A stretch of 64,000 bases of DNA from JAEUKA01 sp044228505. Its GTDB lineage: Bacteria; Myxococcota_A; Polyangia; Palsa-1104; JAEUJZ01. Below the pieces are notes generated by a model. That model worked only from the letters and a program-made list of their open reading frames with translations. It did not search any database and had not been told where the DNA came from. This document shows positions 1 to 9,369 of the stretch, one piece after another. The first letter of the stretch is position 1. Each line of letters starts with the position of its first letter. The stretch spans positions 62,001 to 126,000 of the forward strand of contig JBGAUT010000013.1 of NCBI GenBank assembly GCA_044228505.1, read 5' to 3'. Both the position numbers and the translations under genes were made by a program.

Positions 1-105
1 GATGCTTACCAATGAACCGGACATTTTTTCGGGTGTACTCACCGCAATGGGTGCAAACCTAAGCGGAAGTGGACTTCCGGACGCCAGCGCGTTCAAGAGC
101 TAATA
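1..105. other. Upstream region of the hydrolase gene
   Basis: No gene could be placed here. It probably contains the promoter of the hydrolase, whose TTG lies at 106, but no clear hexamers were seen. Confidence 0.35.
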
Positions 106-2103
106 TTGAGGACTTCCTTGCCTGTGCGGTACCTAACCACCCTCCTACAGACCTGCCTCGTTCCTTCCCTACTCTGTGCAATCAGTGCCACCGCAGCGCC
201 GACGCTGGAATCTCCCAAGTCAGGCGCAGACAAGCCGCTCATTCCCGGTGAACTTCATACCGACGAAGAGATCGCCCGGGCACTGCGTGAGCACTACACC
301 AAGCACGAGTTTCGCATTGCGATGCGAGATGGCGTCCATCTGTTCACCCATGTTTTCGTTCCCAAGGATCGCTCGCAGACCTATCCGATTCTGCTGATGC
401 GAACCCCATATGGGATTGGGCCGTACGGGGTCGACAATTACCCCTCCGCTCGCGAGCCCCGCTGGCTCCGCACCTTTTCACCGGCTCCGTCCCTGATCAG
501 CCATGGGATGATCTTTGCGTTCCAAGACGTACGCGGCAAGATGATGTCAGAAGGTGCCTTCACCGACGTCACTCCCTACCTGCCGAGCAAGCGAAGCAAG
601 AGCGATGTCGACCAGGCGAGCGACGCCTACGACACCATTGACTGGCTGGTCAAGAACGTTCCTGGCAACAATGGGAAATTAGGCATCTGGGGGAATTCAT
701 ATCCGGGCTTTTATGCCACCCAGGCTGCGATCGATGCACATCCGGCTCTCAAGGCAGTGTCGCCGCAGATGCCAGTGACAGAGTGGTTTCTTGGCGATGA
801 CTTTCACCACAACGGGGCGCTCTTTCTCGCCGACGCCTTTTTGTTCTATGCAAACTTTGGCAAAGCCCGTCCGAAGCCGACCGCCAAAGGACGCTGGGAC
901 TTCGAGCACGATACCGGCGACATCTACGACTACTTTTTGCACCTGGGGCCGCTGTTCGATGCGGACACCCGAGTCGTAGGAGAATCGCTACCGTTTTGGA
1001 AAGCCTGCGTCGAGCATCAGTCTCGCGATGAGTATTGGAAAGCGCGTGATCCTCGGCCCCATCTGCGCAACATCCGTCCGGCCGTGATGACGGTCGGTGG
1101 TCTGTATGATGCAGAGGACTTGTTTGGGGCCATCGAAACCTACCGCGCCATTGAAAAGCAGAGTCCTGCCACCACCAGCACGCTCGTGCTCGGTCCCTGG
1201 AAGCACGGTGGACAGTACCGTAGCGATGGAGACGGCCTGGGAGATCTGTCGTTTGGGGCCAAGACCTCGCGCTACTACCAAGACCACATTCTCGCTCCGT
1301 TTTTCTTGCAGCATCTCAAGGGAATCAAGAGCGAAGCACCTGCGGAAGCGTGGGTGTTCGAGACCGGTGCCAATGAGTGGCATCGCTACGGTACGTGGCC
1401 CCCTGCGGTCAAACCGACCACGTTTTACTTCTCTGCACAGGGTCGGCTGTCGAGCGAGTTTGGGAAAGAGACTCCGCTCGCCATGGACAGCTATGTGAGT
1501 GATCCGAACAAGCCGGTGCCGTACCGCGAGCGGCTGTCCCCGCAGCGCGAACCAGAATACATGGTGGAAGATCAGCGCTTCGCTTCACGTCGACCCGATG
1601 TCCTGGTGTACGACGCGCCACCGCTCGACAGAGACACCACGGTGGCCGGCCCGATCGAGGTTGATTTGTGGGTAGCCACCACGGGTAGCGATGCCGACTT
1701 TGTGGTCAAGTTGATCGATGTGTTCCCAGAAAACGCAGCCGATCCAGAGCCCAATCCACGCGGCGTTCGGATGGGAGGCTACCAAGCGCTGGTCCGGGGC
1801 GAGGTGATGCGGAGTCGATTCCGGAACAGCTTTGAACAACCAGAACCAATGACTCCCAACCAGCCAACCCGCGTGCGATTCAAGCTGCCGGATGTCAATC
1901 ACACCTTCCGGGTGGGACACCGCATCATGATCCAGGTGCAGAGTTCGTGGTTCCCACTGGTCGATCGCAACCCGCAACAGTTTATCGACATCTACCGGGC
2001 CACCCCAAGTGACTTCCAAGTCGCAACACACAAGCTGTACCGAGGGGCAGACAAGCGCTCCTCGGTCACCCTGCCGGTGCTCATCGGTCGCTCGGTCCCC
2101 TAA
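106..2103 (+). CDS. Secreted CocE/NonD-family serine hydrolase (X-Pro dipeptidyl-peptidase S15-like)
   Basis: A 665-residue exported hydrolase, probably cleaving an acyl ester or an X-Pro peptide bond outside the cytoplasm. The TTG start is followed by a hydrophobic signal peptide ending near ATAAP. The alpha/beta-hydrolase core shows the nucleophile elbow GNSYPG (Ser198), an acid in GGLYDAED (Asp335) and the catalytic His in GPWKHGG (His367), the usual order for the CocE/NonD family. Residues about 480 to 660 look like the C-terminal jelly-roll domain of that family (PLDRDTTVAGPIEVDLWV, then a conserved SSWFPLVDRNP segment). The length is typical. Substrate is not predictable: cocaine-esterase, glutaryl-acylase and peptidase members share these motifs. 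It converges with the glycan cluster, from which it is probably functionally separate. Confidence 0.88.
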   Translation: MRTSLPVRYLTTLLQTCLVPSLLCAISATAAPTLESPKSGADKPLIPGELHTDEEIARALREHYTKHEFRIAMRDGVHLFTHVFVPKDRSQTYPILLMRTPYGIGPYGVDNYPSAREPRWLRTFSPAPSLISHGMIFAFQDVRGKMMSEGAFTDVTPYLPSKRSKSDVDQASDAYDTIDWLVKNVPGNNGKLGIWGNSYPGFYATQAAIDAHPALKAVSPQMPVTEWFLGDDFHHNGALFLADAFLFYANFGKARPKPTAKGRWDFEHDTGDIYDYFLHLGPLFDADTRVVGESLPFWKACVEHQSRDEYWKARDPRPHLRNIRPAVMTVGGLYDAEDLFGAIETYRAIEKQSPATTSTLVLGPWKHGGQYRSDGDGLGDLSFGAKTSRYYQDHILAPFFLQHLKGIKSEAPAEAWVFETGANEWHRYGTWPPAVKPTTFYFSAQGRLSSEFGKETPLAMDSYVSDPNKPVPYRERLSPQREPEYMVEDQRFASRRPDVLVYDAPPLDRDTTVAGPIEVDLWVATTGSDADFVVKLIDVFPENAADPEPNPRGVRMGGYQALVRGEVMRSRFRNSFEQPEPMTPNQPTRVRFKLPDVNHTFRVGHRIMIQVQSSWFPLVDRNPQQFIDIYRATPSDFQVATHKLYRGADKRSSVTLPVLIGRSVP

Positions 2104-2127
2104 AACGATCGGCGGCCCCGCCGCAGA

Positions 2128-3294
2128 CTAGTTTGGACCGAGTCTACGAACTCTTTCTTCTAACACCTTGAGCTTGTCGACAATCGGGGCACCACCGCCG
2201 AGGAATCGCTGCTTCATCTGCTCGATTCGGTTGAGCAGACGGACGCCGCGTTGGTGCTGTAGCTCCTCGATCTCTGAAACCACCGCAGCGAGCTCTCCGC
2301 CCAGGCCTTCACCCCGACGCTTGCGCGCATGATCAGTCATCGCGCCGAGCAGCGATTGACGCATCAGCTCACCGACCCGCTCCACAGAATAGAACTTCTT
2401 CATGTAGGAGCGGGTATCGACCCGCCGTGGATGCCGGAGCAGTTGCTCCATCATTCGAGCCAGCTCCTCCGGGTTGTCCTGCGGACACAGATTCAGCGGC
2501 TCTTCATGGCCACGATCAACCGCCAGCCGATTGAAGTCGCGCATTCCTTCCAGATCCGAACAGAGCACCGGAATGTTCGAAGAAAGCGCCTCCAAGATTG
2601 CGACCGGCATGCCTTCCAGCCGCGATGGAACCACGTACAGGGCGTACTCTGGCAGATGCGGCGCAGCCTCAGGAACAGGTCCACGCAGCTCCGCTCGCTG
2701 GAGTCCCGCTGCGACCTGTTGCAGCTTGTCGAGATCTTCCCCCAGGCCATAACAGCGCAGCGAATATTCTGGGAGCTTGTCTTGGACTTTTTCCCACGCT
2801 GCGAGCAGAACGTCGACCCCCTTCGCCCAGTAGTACGTGGTCAGACAGCCCACGGCATGACCGGGATTCGGACTACCTTGCAAGTCTGGGAACCGATCGA
2901 CATCGAGCATCAGCGGCACCACTGCGCAGGGCCGACGAAAGGTTTCGATCACATAGTCTGCCAAAAACGGCGAGTGGGTAATTAGGCGGGTCGGAACACT
3001 CTTATCGCAGTCCGCGGTATCGGTGCGATGGACATACTCTACCGAAGCAATGCCGCTGCGCCGAATCGCCGACACCGCCCATGGGGGTGGCCAGTGATAG
3101 AGCACCACATCAAAGCTGCGTAGCTTGCTGATAAGCTCCAGCTCGCCGGTTACGTACTCATAGGTAAACGGCGGATTGTCGGTCTTGGCCCCCCCGGCCA
3201 CAAACACCGGCGCATCAAACAGAAGCTGCTGAAGTCGAATCTGGGTCTCGACTCCGCCATGCACCGCATTCCTGGTAACGATTGCAACCTTCAT
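2128..3294 (-). CDS. Glycosyltransferase family 4
   Basis: A 388-residue cytosolic GT-B glycosyltransferase, probably adding a sugar to a lipid-linked surface glycan. The N-terminal domain opens MKVAIVTRNAVHGGVETQ with the GGVE loop typical of GT4. The C-terminal domain carries the nucleotide-sugar motif EGMPVAILEALSS (the EX7E pattern) near residues 245 to 260. The last 80 residues are charged and probably coiled. The ATG at 3294 is chosen because upstream in-frame starts would run into the preceding gene, which ends at 3317. It lies 22 bp downstream of that second GT4 gene and is probably cotranscribed with it. Donor and acceptor sugars cannot be told. Confidence 0.87.
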   Translation of the reverse strand: MKVAIVTRNAVHGGVETQIRLQQLLFDAPVFVAGGAKTDNPPFTYEYVTGELELISKLRSFDVVLYHWPPPWAVSAIRRSGIASVEYVHRTDTADCDKSVPTRLITHSPFLADYVIETFRRPCAVVPLMLDVDRFPDLQGSPNPGHAVGCLTTYYWAKGVDVLLAAWEKVQDKLPEYSLRCYGLGEDLDKLQQVAAGLQRAELRGPVPEAAPHLPEYALYVVPSRLEGMPVAILEALSSNIPVLCSDLEGMRDFNRLAVDRGHEEPLNLCPQDNPEELARMMEQLLRHPRRVDTRSYMKKFYSVERVGELMRQSLLGAMTDHARKRRGEGLGGELAAVVSEIEELQHQRGVRLLNRIEQMKQRFLGGGAPIVDKLKVLEERVRRLGPN

Positions 3295-3316
3295 AGAAGC
3301 TCCGCACCGTGATCGT

Positions 3317-4726
3317 TCATAACCAAAAGAGCGCCTCATCACTACCACCCGCTACCGCAGGAATCCAGCCGAAGTGCGATAGCAAGGCCAACCACCGCTT
3401 CCGCCAACGCTTCACATCAAAGTGCTGGGCGGATTGGCGGGCCGCGAGCTGAAGTCGACTCCGCTCCGCGCTGTGTTCGATCAGGTAGTTCACTGCCCCA
3501 GCGATCGACTCCGGATTCGGGCTTACCAGTAGTCCGTTGCTGCCGGACTGGATGATGTCCGACAGCCCACCGATATGCGTTGCCACCGTAGCGCAGCCAG
3601 AGGCCAGGCTCTCGATGCAAGACAGACTGGTACCCTCGCAGGCAATGGTCGGAATCACGCAGATGTCTGCGGACCGATAGTAGTCCGGCATCTGTTCGAA
3701 GCTCGCTTTCAGAAACTGGAGCCGAGGATCTTGCTTCGCCAGCGCTTCGATGATTTGATTGTCCGGTCCATCCCCTTCGCCAATCCACAGAATGCGACAG
3801 CGGTGCGGAATCCGCGACAAGATATCGCCCAGGATGCGGCTACCGCGGTTGACGTGGCTGCGACGAGGAAACAGGATGGTCAGCTCCTCCGCTGAGCGCA
3901 AAGAAGTCGGCCACTCCACCTTGGGATGAAAGCGTTCGGAATCCGCAAAGTTGGGTAGATAAATCATCTTTGTGGCGAGCTCTGGCCACAGCGCCCGCAC
4001 CACGTTGATCGAGTTGGTATCGACGCTGACCACCAATCCGGGCTGCGCAAAACAGCGGTGCAGGTGACGGAACCAGACCTCACTACGGATTCCGAGTCCT
4101 TCATAGTTGCGATGATCAAACCAGATGCCGTGACACAACAGCAGCGCATCACTGCGCATGCGATGGGCAGAGGCGTACTCCGGCAAGTTGTAGATCACGC
4201 CATCGTAGGACTGACTGATCTCGAAAAAGGACTCCGAAATTCCGTAGTCAAACTCCGAAAAGCGCTGATGAGAAGGCAGCCCAATCACCTTAAACCCCGC
4301 GCACTCTCCCTGAAACGGCTGATGGGCCCCTTGATAGAGCGTCACGGTGCAGCCACAGTCGCGCAGCAGCGCCGCCAGTGTCAAACAGACTCGCTCACCG
4401 CCACCATACGTCGGGGCATGTGACTTCCAGTCCAGCACCTGATTGGTCAGCAGTGCGACCGACTTCACGGGCTGGCTGCGTCTGCCCATCTTTGGGTTCG
4501 GAACACAGTCCGTTGCCACCAGCTGCCGCAGCAAATCGGGCGGCGGTGGTGGCGGCGGTTTCGGAACCGTACTGCCCGGATTCCTGATCTCGTCAAGCGA
4601 GGTCTTGAGATCGTGAACGTATGCAGAAAACCGAGAATAGAAACGGTGCCGACCCGCTTCCCCGCCAAGGAGAAAGTCGTCTTTCAATGAAGAGAGGCCG
4701 TTGTGCAGAGCATCAGAAAAAGACAT
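3317..4726 (-). CDS. Glycosyltransferase family 4 with N-terminal extension
   Basis: A 469-residue GT4 enzyme. Residues 1 to about 100 form a helical, non-GT extension ending in a run of seven prolines. The GT-B fold then begins at a GGGERV loop (around residue 120). The C-terminal half has FPRRSHVNRG, WIGEGDGPDN and the EX7E motif EGTSLSCIESLASG. The reading frame stays open further upstream, to 5302, but that stretch overlaps the start of the divergent 4820 gene and does not look like protein, so the ATG at 4726 (MSFSDALHNG) is taken as the start. The 93-bp gap to the divergent gene should hold both promoters. It is the first gene of a two-gene leftward glycan operon. Confidence 0.86.
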   Translation of the reverse strand: MSFSDALHNGLSSLKDDFLLGGEAGRHRFYSRFSAYVHDLKTSLDEIRNPGSTVPKPPPPPPPDLLRQLVATDCVPNPKMGRRSQPVKSVALLTNQVLDWKSHAPTYGGGERVCLTLAALLRDCGCTVTLYQGAHQPFQGECAGFKVIGLPSHQRFSEFDYGISESFFEISQSYDGVIYNLPEYASAHRMRSDALLLCHGIWFDHRNYEGLGIRSEVWFRHLHRCFAQPGLVVSVDTNSINVVRALWPELATKMIYLPNFADSERFHPKVEWPTSLRSAEELTILFPRRSHVNRGSRILGDILSRIPHRCRILWIGEGDGPDNQIIEALAKQDPRLQFLKASFEQMPDYYRSADICVIPTIACEGTSLSCIESLASGCATVATHIGGLSDIIQSGSNGLLVSPNPESIAGAVNYLIEHSAERSRLQLAARQSAQHFDVKRWRKRWLALLSHFGWIPAVAGGSDEALFWL

Positions 4727-4819
4727 CGCTGCGGCTGCGTGTATCGTGATTTGGGGAACAAAGTCAAGGCCCGCCCGGCCCGTTGACAGCCGTCGCGTGG
4801 TTGCGATATACGAGCCGTA

Positions 4820-7800
4820 ATGCTTGCGCTTCACTGCATTTACTGTGGCTCTTCTAACTTCTCCCCCGCTTATCAACGCGCTGATGGAAGAGCCATAGTC
4901 AGTTGCCGAGACTGCGAACTCCTCTTCATTTCTGAAATTCCCGACAACCTCGCAGAGCTGTATGGAGCCGACTATTTTCACAAGACAGAGTCCGCTCCTG
5001 GCAATGGCTACGACAACTATGAAGGACTCGCTCCAATCGCTTTTCGCTGGCAGCTTTCGCTGTCTAGACTCTTTTCTGGACACAGCGCAGATTCTGCAAA
5101 AAGGCTCCTCGATCTCGGCTGCGCCACCGGGCACTTTCTGAAGATGGCGGGCTCCGCTGGATTCCACTGCGCAGGCGTCGAGATCAGCGCGACCGCAGCG
5201 GCGTCGGTCCGTGAGCAAGGATTCCCCGTGCTGGTATCGTCGTTTGAATCCGCAAATCCAGCACCCGTTGACCTGATTACAGCCTGGGACTTTATCGAAC
5301 ACGTGGTCGATCTTCGTGCCACGTTTGAAAAAGTTCGGAGCACCTTACGCGATGGCGGAGTGTTCCTGTTTGCAACCCCAGATGGGGGATCTGCGCGTGC
5401 CAAAGAGCATGGTGAAAAGTGGATCTGTCTAAATAGCTCGTTTGAACATATTACATATCTTACTAGCCCATTTTTGGAAAAAGCGCTTCGCGAAACCTTC
5501 GGTTGCGAACCACTGCTACTCAGCTTCGACGTTGGCGAGTTCTGGACCAGCATCATTGGTATGGTCCGTGTGGGAGGATTGACCGAACAGGATCGACGAA
5601 TTGGACAGCTCCTACACAGCCAGGCCCCGCGACCAAGCGATGAAGAGATCGCTGGGTTTGGCACTGAACTTGGCTTTTTCTACGCCACCTTCATGCAGCT
5701 CGCGTCTCTGTCCCGACTGATTGAGCGAGCCGATGGATTGCTCCCAGCAGCGACCATTGCGGCATTGCAAGGCGGATTCCTGTACTTGTCTGAGCAGTTC
5801 CCAGAGTCCATCCCGTGGCTTCGCAAAGGTCTTTCCGCAGAGCCGCTCTGTGCCGCGTGGCTTGCCACTGCGAACCAGCATAGTGCCACACTGCGTGAGC
5901 AACAGTACCACTCGCAGCTTGAGCAACAGAATCGCAGTACCGAGGAGCGCATCGCCCGCTTGCGCAGTGAGATCAACCAGCTTCGCGAAGCCAACGATCA
6001 GCTCCTTCATTCGGTGACCTGGAAGGTTGGACGGAAGATCACACAGCCGATTGAAAACGTCCCTCACAGTCGGGCCGTCCTGAGCGGGCTCCAGCACTTC
6101 CGGCAGCGGGGCCCCCTTCGATCGCTGCAAGCGGCTCGCAGCTATGTTCAAGCCATCACGAGTTCCGACGACTCCACCGTAAGTGCTGGCCAGCGACTCG
6201 CAGCTGCAAGCCTGAAAGTGACCGAGTATGTCACGGAGCATGTACTCCCGAGCCAGCTTCCCAAGCTGGTACCGACGTTCCTAAAGGAGAAGCTGCCACT
6301 TCTAAGCAAAAAGCAGCACCAAGAACCGACCTCCGCTGGACCGGTTTCAGCCAGCAAGAGTCCACAGCAAGACGCCGTGACTCGCACCGGTGCCAGCCCG
6401 CGAAAGGCCGAGACAGCATTGGCCGTGCCCGCTTCCGTTCTGTTCAGCGATCCGGCGCTCGTTCGCCATCAGGGACTACCGCTGGTGAGCGTGATCCTCC
6501 CTGTCTACAATCAAACCGACTTACTGCGATCCTCGGTTCTCAGCGTACTTTCGCAAAGCTATCCCCATCTTGAGCTGATCATCGTGGATGATGGCTCACG
6601 CGAGGACGTTGCGGCATCTCTGGAAGGACTTCTCGATCTGCCCTCGGTGCAGCTGTTCCGTCAGGTCAACCAAAAGCTCCCGCGGGCGCTGCGCAACGCC
6701 TTTCAGCTTGCCAAAGGAGAGCTGCTCACCTGGACCTCTGCGGACAACCTGATGCATCCACACGCCATCACTCGTCTGGCAGAGTCGCTTTTCCGGCATC
6801 CTGAAGCAGTCCTGGCTTATGCCGACGTGGATATCATTGATGACAATGGGAAGCCCATCACCGACGGTTCCTATCGTGAATTGAACGTCGATCCGATCGC
6901 ACCGGAAGTGGTGCGACTGTGCCGCAGTGATGTTCCGCTGTCCGCAGAGCGCGACAACTATATCAACGCCTGCTTCCTGTATCGCCGAAACGCAGCGGTA
7001 GCCATGGGACATGTCTATGCCGACTCTCTGCGTGGCGCAGAGGACTATGATTTTTGGCTACGCCTACGTCGCTGCGGACGACTCCTACACATTGGGAATC
7101 GTGAGCCACTGTATTCCTATCGCGTCCACCAGCGCTCCATGAGTCACGATCTACTGACCCAGGAACGCAATGAGCACTATGCCCGTGTCTCTCTGCTTAT
7201 CGATCTGGAAGAGCAACGGCGCAGCTTTGCCCGTCAGCGCTGGGAAGTTGTGCTCGATCCCACCCTGCCCTACCGAACCCGCACCACGCTTCAAGAGCAG
7301 TTTCAGCAACTACCCGTGAACCTTGCTGTGACCGGGACACCGGATGCGGGCAGTGGACGAAAGAGTCTCGCCCTCGTTCCAGAGGATGCCCAGCCCGCAC
7401 CGACTCGATCCTGGCAGGTCTTTGCACGGGTACGGCCAGATTCCTATGAACTGGTCTGTCGACCTTCACAAAGCTCGGCCCAGACTGATCCAGAGAGTCC
7501 TCCACAGCACGAACGAGTCATGCACTTGCTCCGCGGATGCGCGAGCAGCGCACTCCTTATCAAGGCTCGCGATGTTCAGCACTCGGCCCGGGCGCTGCCG
7601 TCGGCTGTTGCCGGTCGCCCGGTGTTCGCGATTTCGGTATCGCTCGATCGAATCGGCAATGGCGTCGAGCGCTTGCGCCAGATCATCACGGCCAATCCTT
7701 GGGCCTACTTCCTGTTCGTAAGTGTCGCAATTCCCAGCGAAGCGCTCCGGCTGGACGGACTGTCAAACGCGGGCTTCGTGGAAAAGTACTTGCTGGACGC

Positions 7801-9367
7801 CTCCTACGAAGTCTATGGAATGGTGAACTGGACGCTGGTTCCTCCGTGTGAGCCGCCGCTGTCTCAGGGAGAGTATCTGCAACAGCTCGCAGACTCCTAT
7901 TCAACGGGACATCCGCTGATCCTGTGTAGTGGCCAACCGTCGGTGATCGCTCCCTATCAGCTCTGTCTGGGGGATGATCCGGCGCTGTCGCTGGCTTTTG
8001 CGAAGCAGCTTCGCCGAGATATGATGCAGTTGGAAGTCCTCAATTCCTATCTTGAGGAATGGCAGCCCGAGCGATGCCTGGCTAGCTTGCTGCGACATGC
8101 CAATACCTTCGCACAGGACTTTGCGGTACCGCAGCCCAATACCGGAATCACGCCTCCCCCTTACGCAGAACCACAGCCGGTCCAAGTGATCCACGCGGGG
8201 GCGCAGCTACTCCGTAGCGTGATGCTGGTGGACTCTCTCGATGTCGGTGGGCTGGAAGAAGTCGTCGCGTTCCTGGTCCGCAACCTCCACCATCACGGGG
8301 TACGGCCAGCAGTGGCTTGCTTCCAGCGATGCGGACAGGTTGCGGACAAGCTACGCGCCGAAGGACATGACGTTGTGCTGGCAGAAGGAAACGAACAGAG
8401 ACTTCACAGCCAGCTTCAACAGCTCGATCCACAGATCATCAACTCGCACTATGCCAGCTTGCCCGCGCTGCTCGCTGCTGAGCGACTGAATCGACCGATC
8501 GTGGAAACGATTCACAACACCTATGTCTGGCTAAACGCCGAGCAGTGGAAGGTCGAAGCAGAGCGCAGCCGCCGTTTTGCCAAGGGTCTGGCAGTAAGCG
8601 GCCTGGTGAAGCGCTACTATCATGCACACAATCCCACGCTGGCCGAGGATCGGGTGATCGTGGTGGGAAATGCCATCGATCCGGAGCGCATCACGGCCGT
8701 TCCACGAGACGAAGCCAGGCGTGCTCTGGGGATTCCCGATTCAGCCACTCTCTTCCTGTGTCTAGGCCGCTACTGTTCGCAGAAGAACCAGATTGGAATC
8801 GTCCATGCGTTCGCGCAGCTTGCAGCGCGTGATCCGCAGGCCATTCTGCTCTGCATGGGAAACGTCCCACAAGAGGAGAGATCCTACTATCAACAGCTAC
8901 AAGCGCTGTGCGATAGCCTGCCTTGCCGCGATAGGATTCGGCTCGACAGCTATCACCCAAGCGTCTCTACCGTGCTCTCGGCTGCTGATGCCATGGTGAT
9001 GGATTCCTTCTTTGAAGGCTGGAGTCTGGCCGCCACCGAAGCACTCCTTACCGGAACACCGCTGATTCACAGCTTGTGCGGCAGCGCCGAAGAGTTGTGT
9101 GGAGCAAGCGCCGAGCGTGGCTTTGTGATTCCCAACCCCGGAGGAGACATTATGCAGCTCCAAATTGGGGCTCTGGTCGACATTGCCACCCGCGCTGAAC
9201 AACCGAATCAAACAGAGCTTATCCGCGCCATGGATCGCGTTGTGACGGAGCGGGACAGACTCCGCTCCGATCGTGACGCCATCAGCGCTTATGCCCGGCG
9301 GGTCTTTCATCCGACCGCGATTCTATCGCGCTATACCCAGACCTTCCGTGCCCTTACGAGGAATTGA
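4820..9367 (+). CDS. Trifunctional SAM methyltransferase / GT2 / GT4 glycan-assembly fusion
   Basis: A 1515-residue cytosolic protein with three enzyme units. Residues 1 to about 300 form a class I SAM methyltransferase with an N-terminal zinc ribbon (Cys6, Cys9, Cys29, Cys32) and the SAM-binding motif DLGCATGHF near residue 100. Residues 357 to 400 form a coiled coil. Residues 553 to about 790 are a GT2 domain (VSVILPVYNQ, IIVDDGS, TWTSADN, EDYDFWLRL). About 800 to 1130 is unassigned. Residues 1130 to 1515 are a GT4 domain (DSLDVGGLEEV, LGRYCSQKNQ, FEGWSLAATEALLTG). Such chains are known in O-antigen and capsule loci, where the methyltransferase can cap the glycan; that role here is inference. 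It is the first gene of an operon with the 2-epimerase gene only 2 bp downstream. Confidence 0.88.
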   Translation: MLALHCIYCGSSNFSPAYQRADGRAIVSCRDCELLFISEIPDNLAELYGADYFHKTESAPGNGYDNYEGLAPIAFRWQLSLSRLFSGHSADSAKRLLDLGCATGHFLKMAGSAGFHCAGVEISATAAASVREQGFPVLVSSFESANPAPVDLITAWDFIEHVVDLRATFEKVRSTLRDGGVFLFATPDGGSARAKEHGEKWICLNSSFEHITYLTSPFLEKALRETFGCEPLLLSFDVGEFWTSIIGMVRVGGLTEQDRRIGQLLHSQAPRPSDEEIAGFGTELGFFYATFMQLASLSRLIERADGLLPAATIAALQGGFLYLSEQFPESIPWLRKGLSAEPLCAAWLATANQHSATLREQQYHSQLEQQNRSTEERIARLRSEINQLREANDQLLHSVTWKVGRKITQPIENVPHSRAVLSGLQHFRQRGPLRSLQAARSYVQAITSSDDSTVSAGQRLAAASLKVTEYVTEHVLPSQLPKLVPTFLKEKLPLLSKKQHQEPTSAGPVSASKSPQQDAVTRTGASPRKAETALAVPASVLFSDPALVRHQGLPLVSVILPVYNQTDLLRSSVLSVLSQSYPHLELIIVDDGSREDVAASLEGLLDLPSVQLFRQVNQKLPRALRNAFQLAKGELLTWTSADNLMHPHAITRLAESLFRHPEAVLAYADVDIIDDNGKPITDGSYRELNVDPIAPEVVRLCRSDVPLSAERDNYINACFLYRRNAAVAMGHVYADSLRGAEDYDFWLRLRRCGRLLHIGNREPLYSYRVHQRSMSHDLLTQERNEHYARVSLLIDLEEQRRSFARQRWEVVLDPTLPYRTRTTLQEQFQQLPVNLAVTGTPDAGSGRKSLALVPEDAQPAPTRSWQVFARVRPDSYELVCRPSQSSAQTDPESPPQHERVMHLLRGCASSALLIKARDVQHSARALPSAVAGRPVFAISVSLDRIGNGVERLRQIITANPWAYFLFVSVAIPSEALRLDGLSNAGFVEKYLLDASYEVYGMVNWTLVPPCEPPLSQGEYLQQLADSYSTGHPLILCSGQPSVIAPYQLCLGDDPALSLAFAKQLRRDMMQLEVLNSYLEEWQPERCLASLLRHANTFAQDFAVPQPNTGITPPPYAEPQPVQVIHAGAQLLRSVMLVDSLDVGGLEEVVAFLVRNLHHHGVRPAVACFQRCGQVADKLRAEGHDVVLAEGNEQRLHSQLQQLDPQIINSHYASLPALLAAERLNRPIVETIHNTYVWLNAEQWKVEAERSRRFAKGLAVSGLVKRYYHAHNPTLAEDRVIVVGNAIDPERITAVPRDEARRALGIPDSATLFLCLGRYCSQKNQIGIVHAFAQLAARDPQAILLCMGNVPQEERSYYQQLQALCDSLPCRDRIRLDSYHPSVSTVLSAADAMVMDSFFEGWSLAATEALLTGTPLIHSLCGSAEELCGASAERGFVIPNPGGDIMQLQIGALVDIATRAEQPNQTELIRAMDRVVTERDRLRSDRDAISAYARRVFHPTAILSRYTQTFRALTRN

Positions 9368-9369
9368 CC

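Noticed and set aside
2108..2124. GC-rich hairpin after the hydrolase gene as a terminator
   Set aside because: Stem of only about five G/C pairs and no following T-run on either strand.
4727..5302. Extension of the leftward GT4 gene upstream of 4726
   Set aside because: It lies antisense to the methyltransferase gene and its translation lacks protein-like composition.
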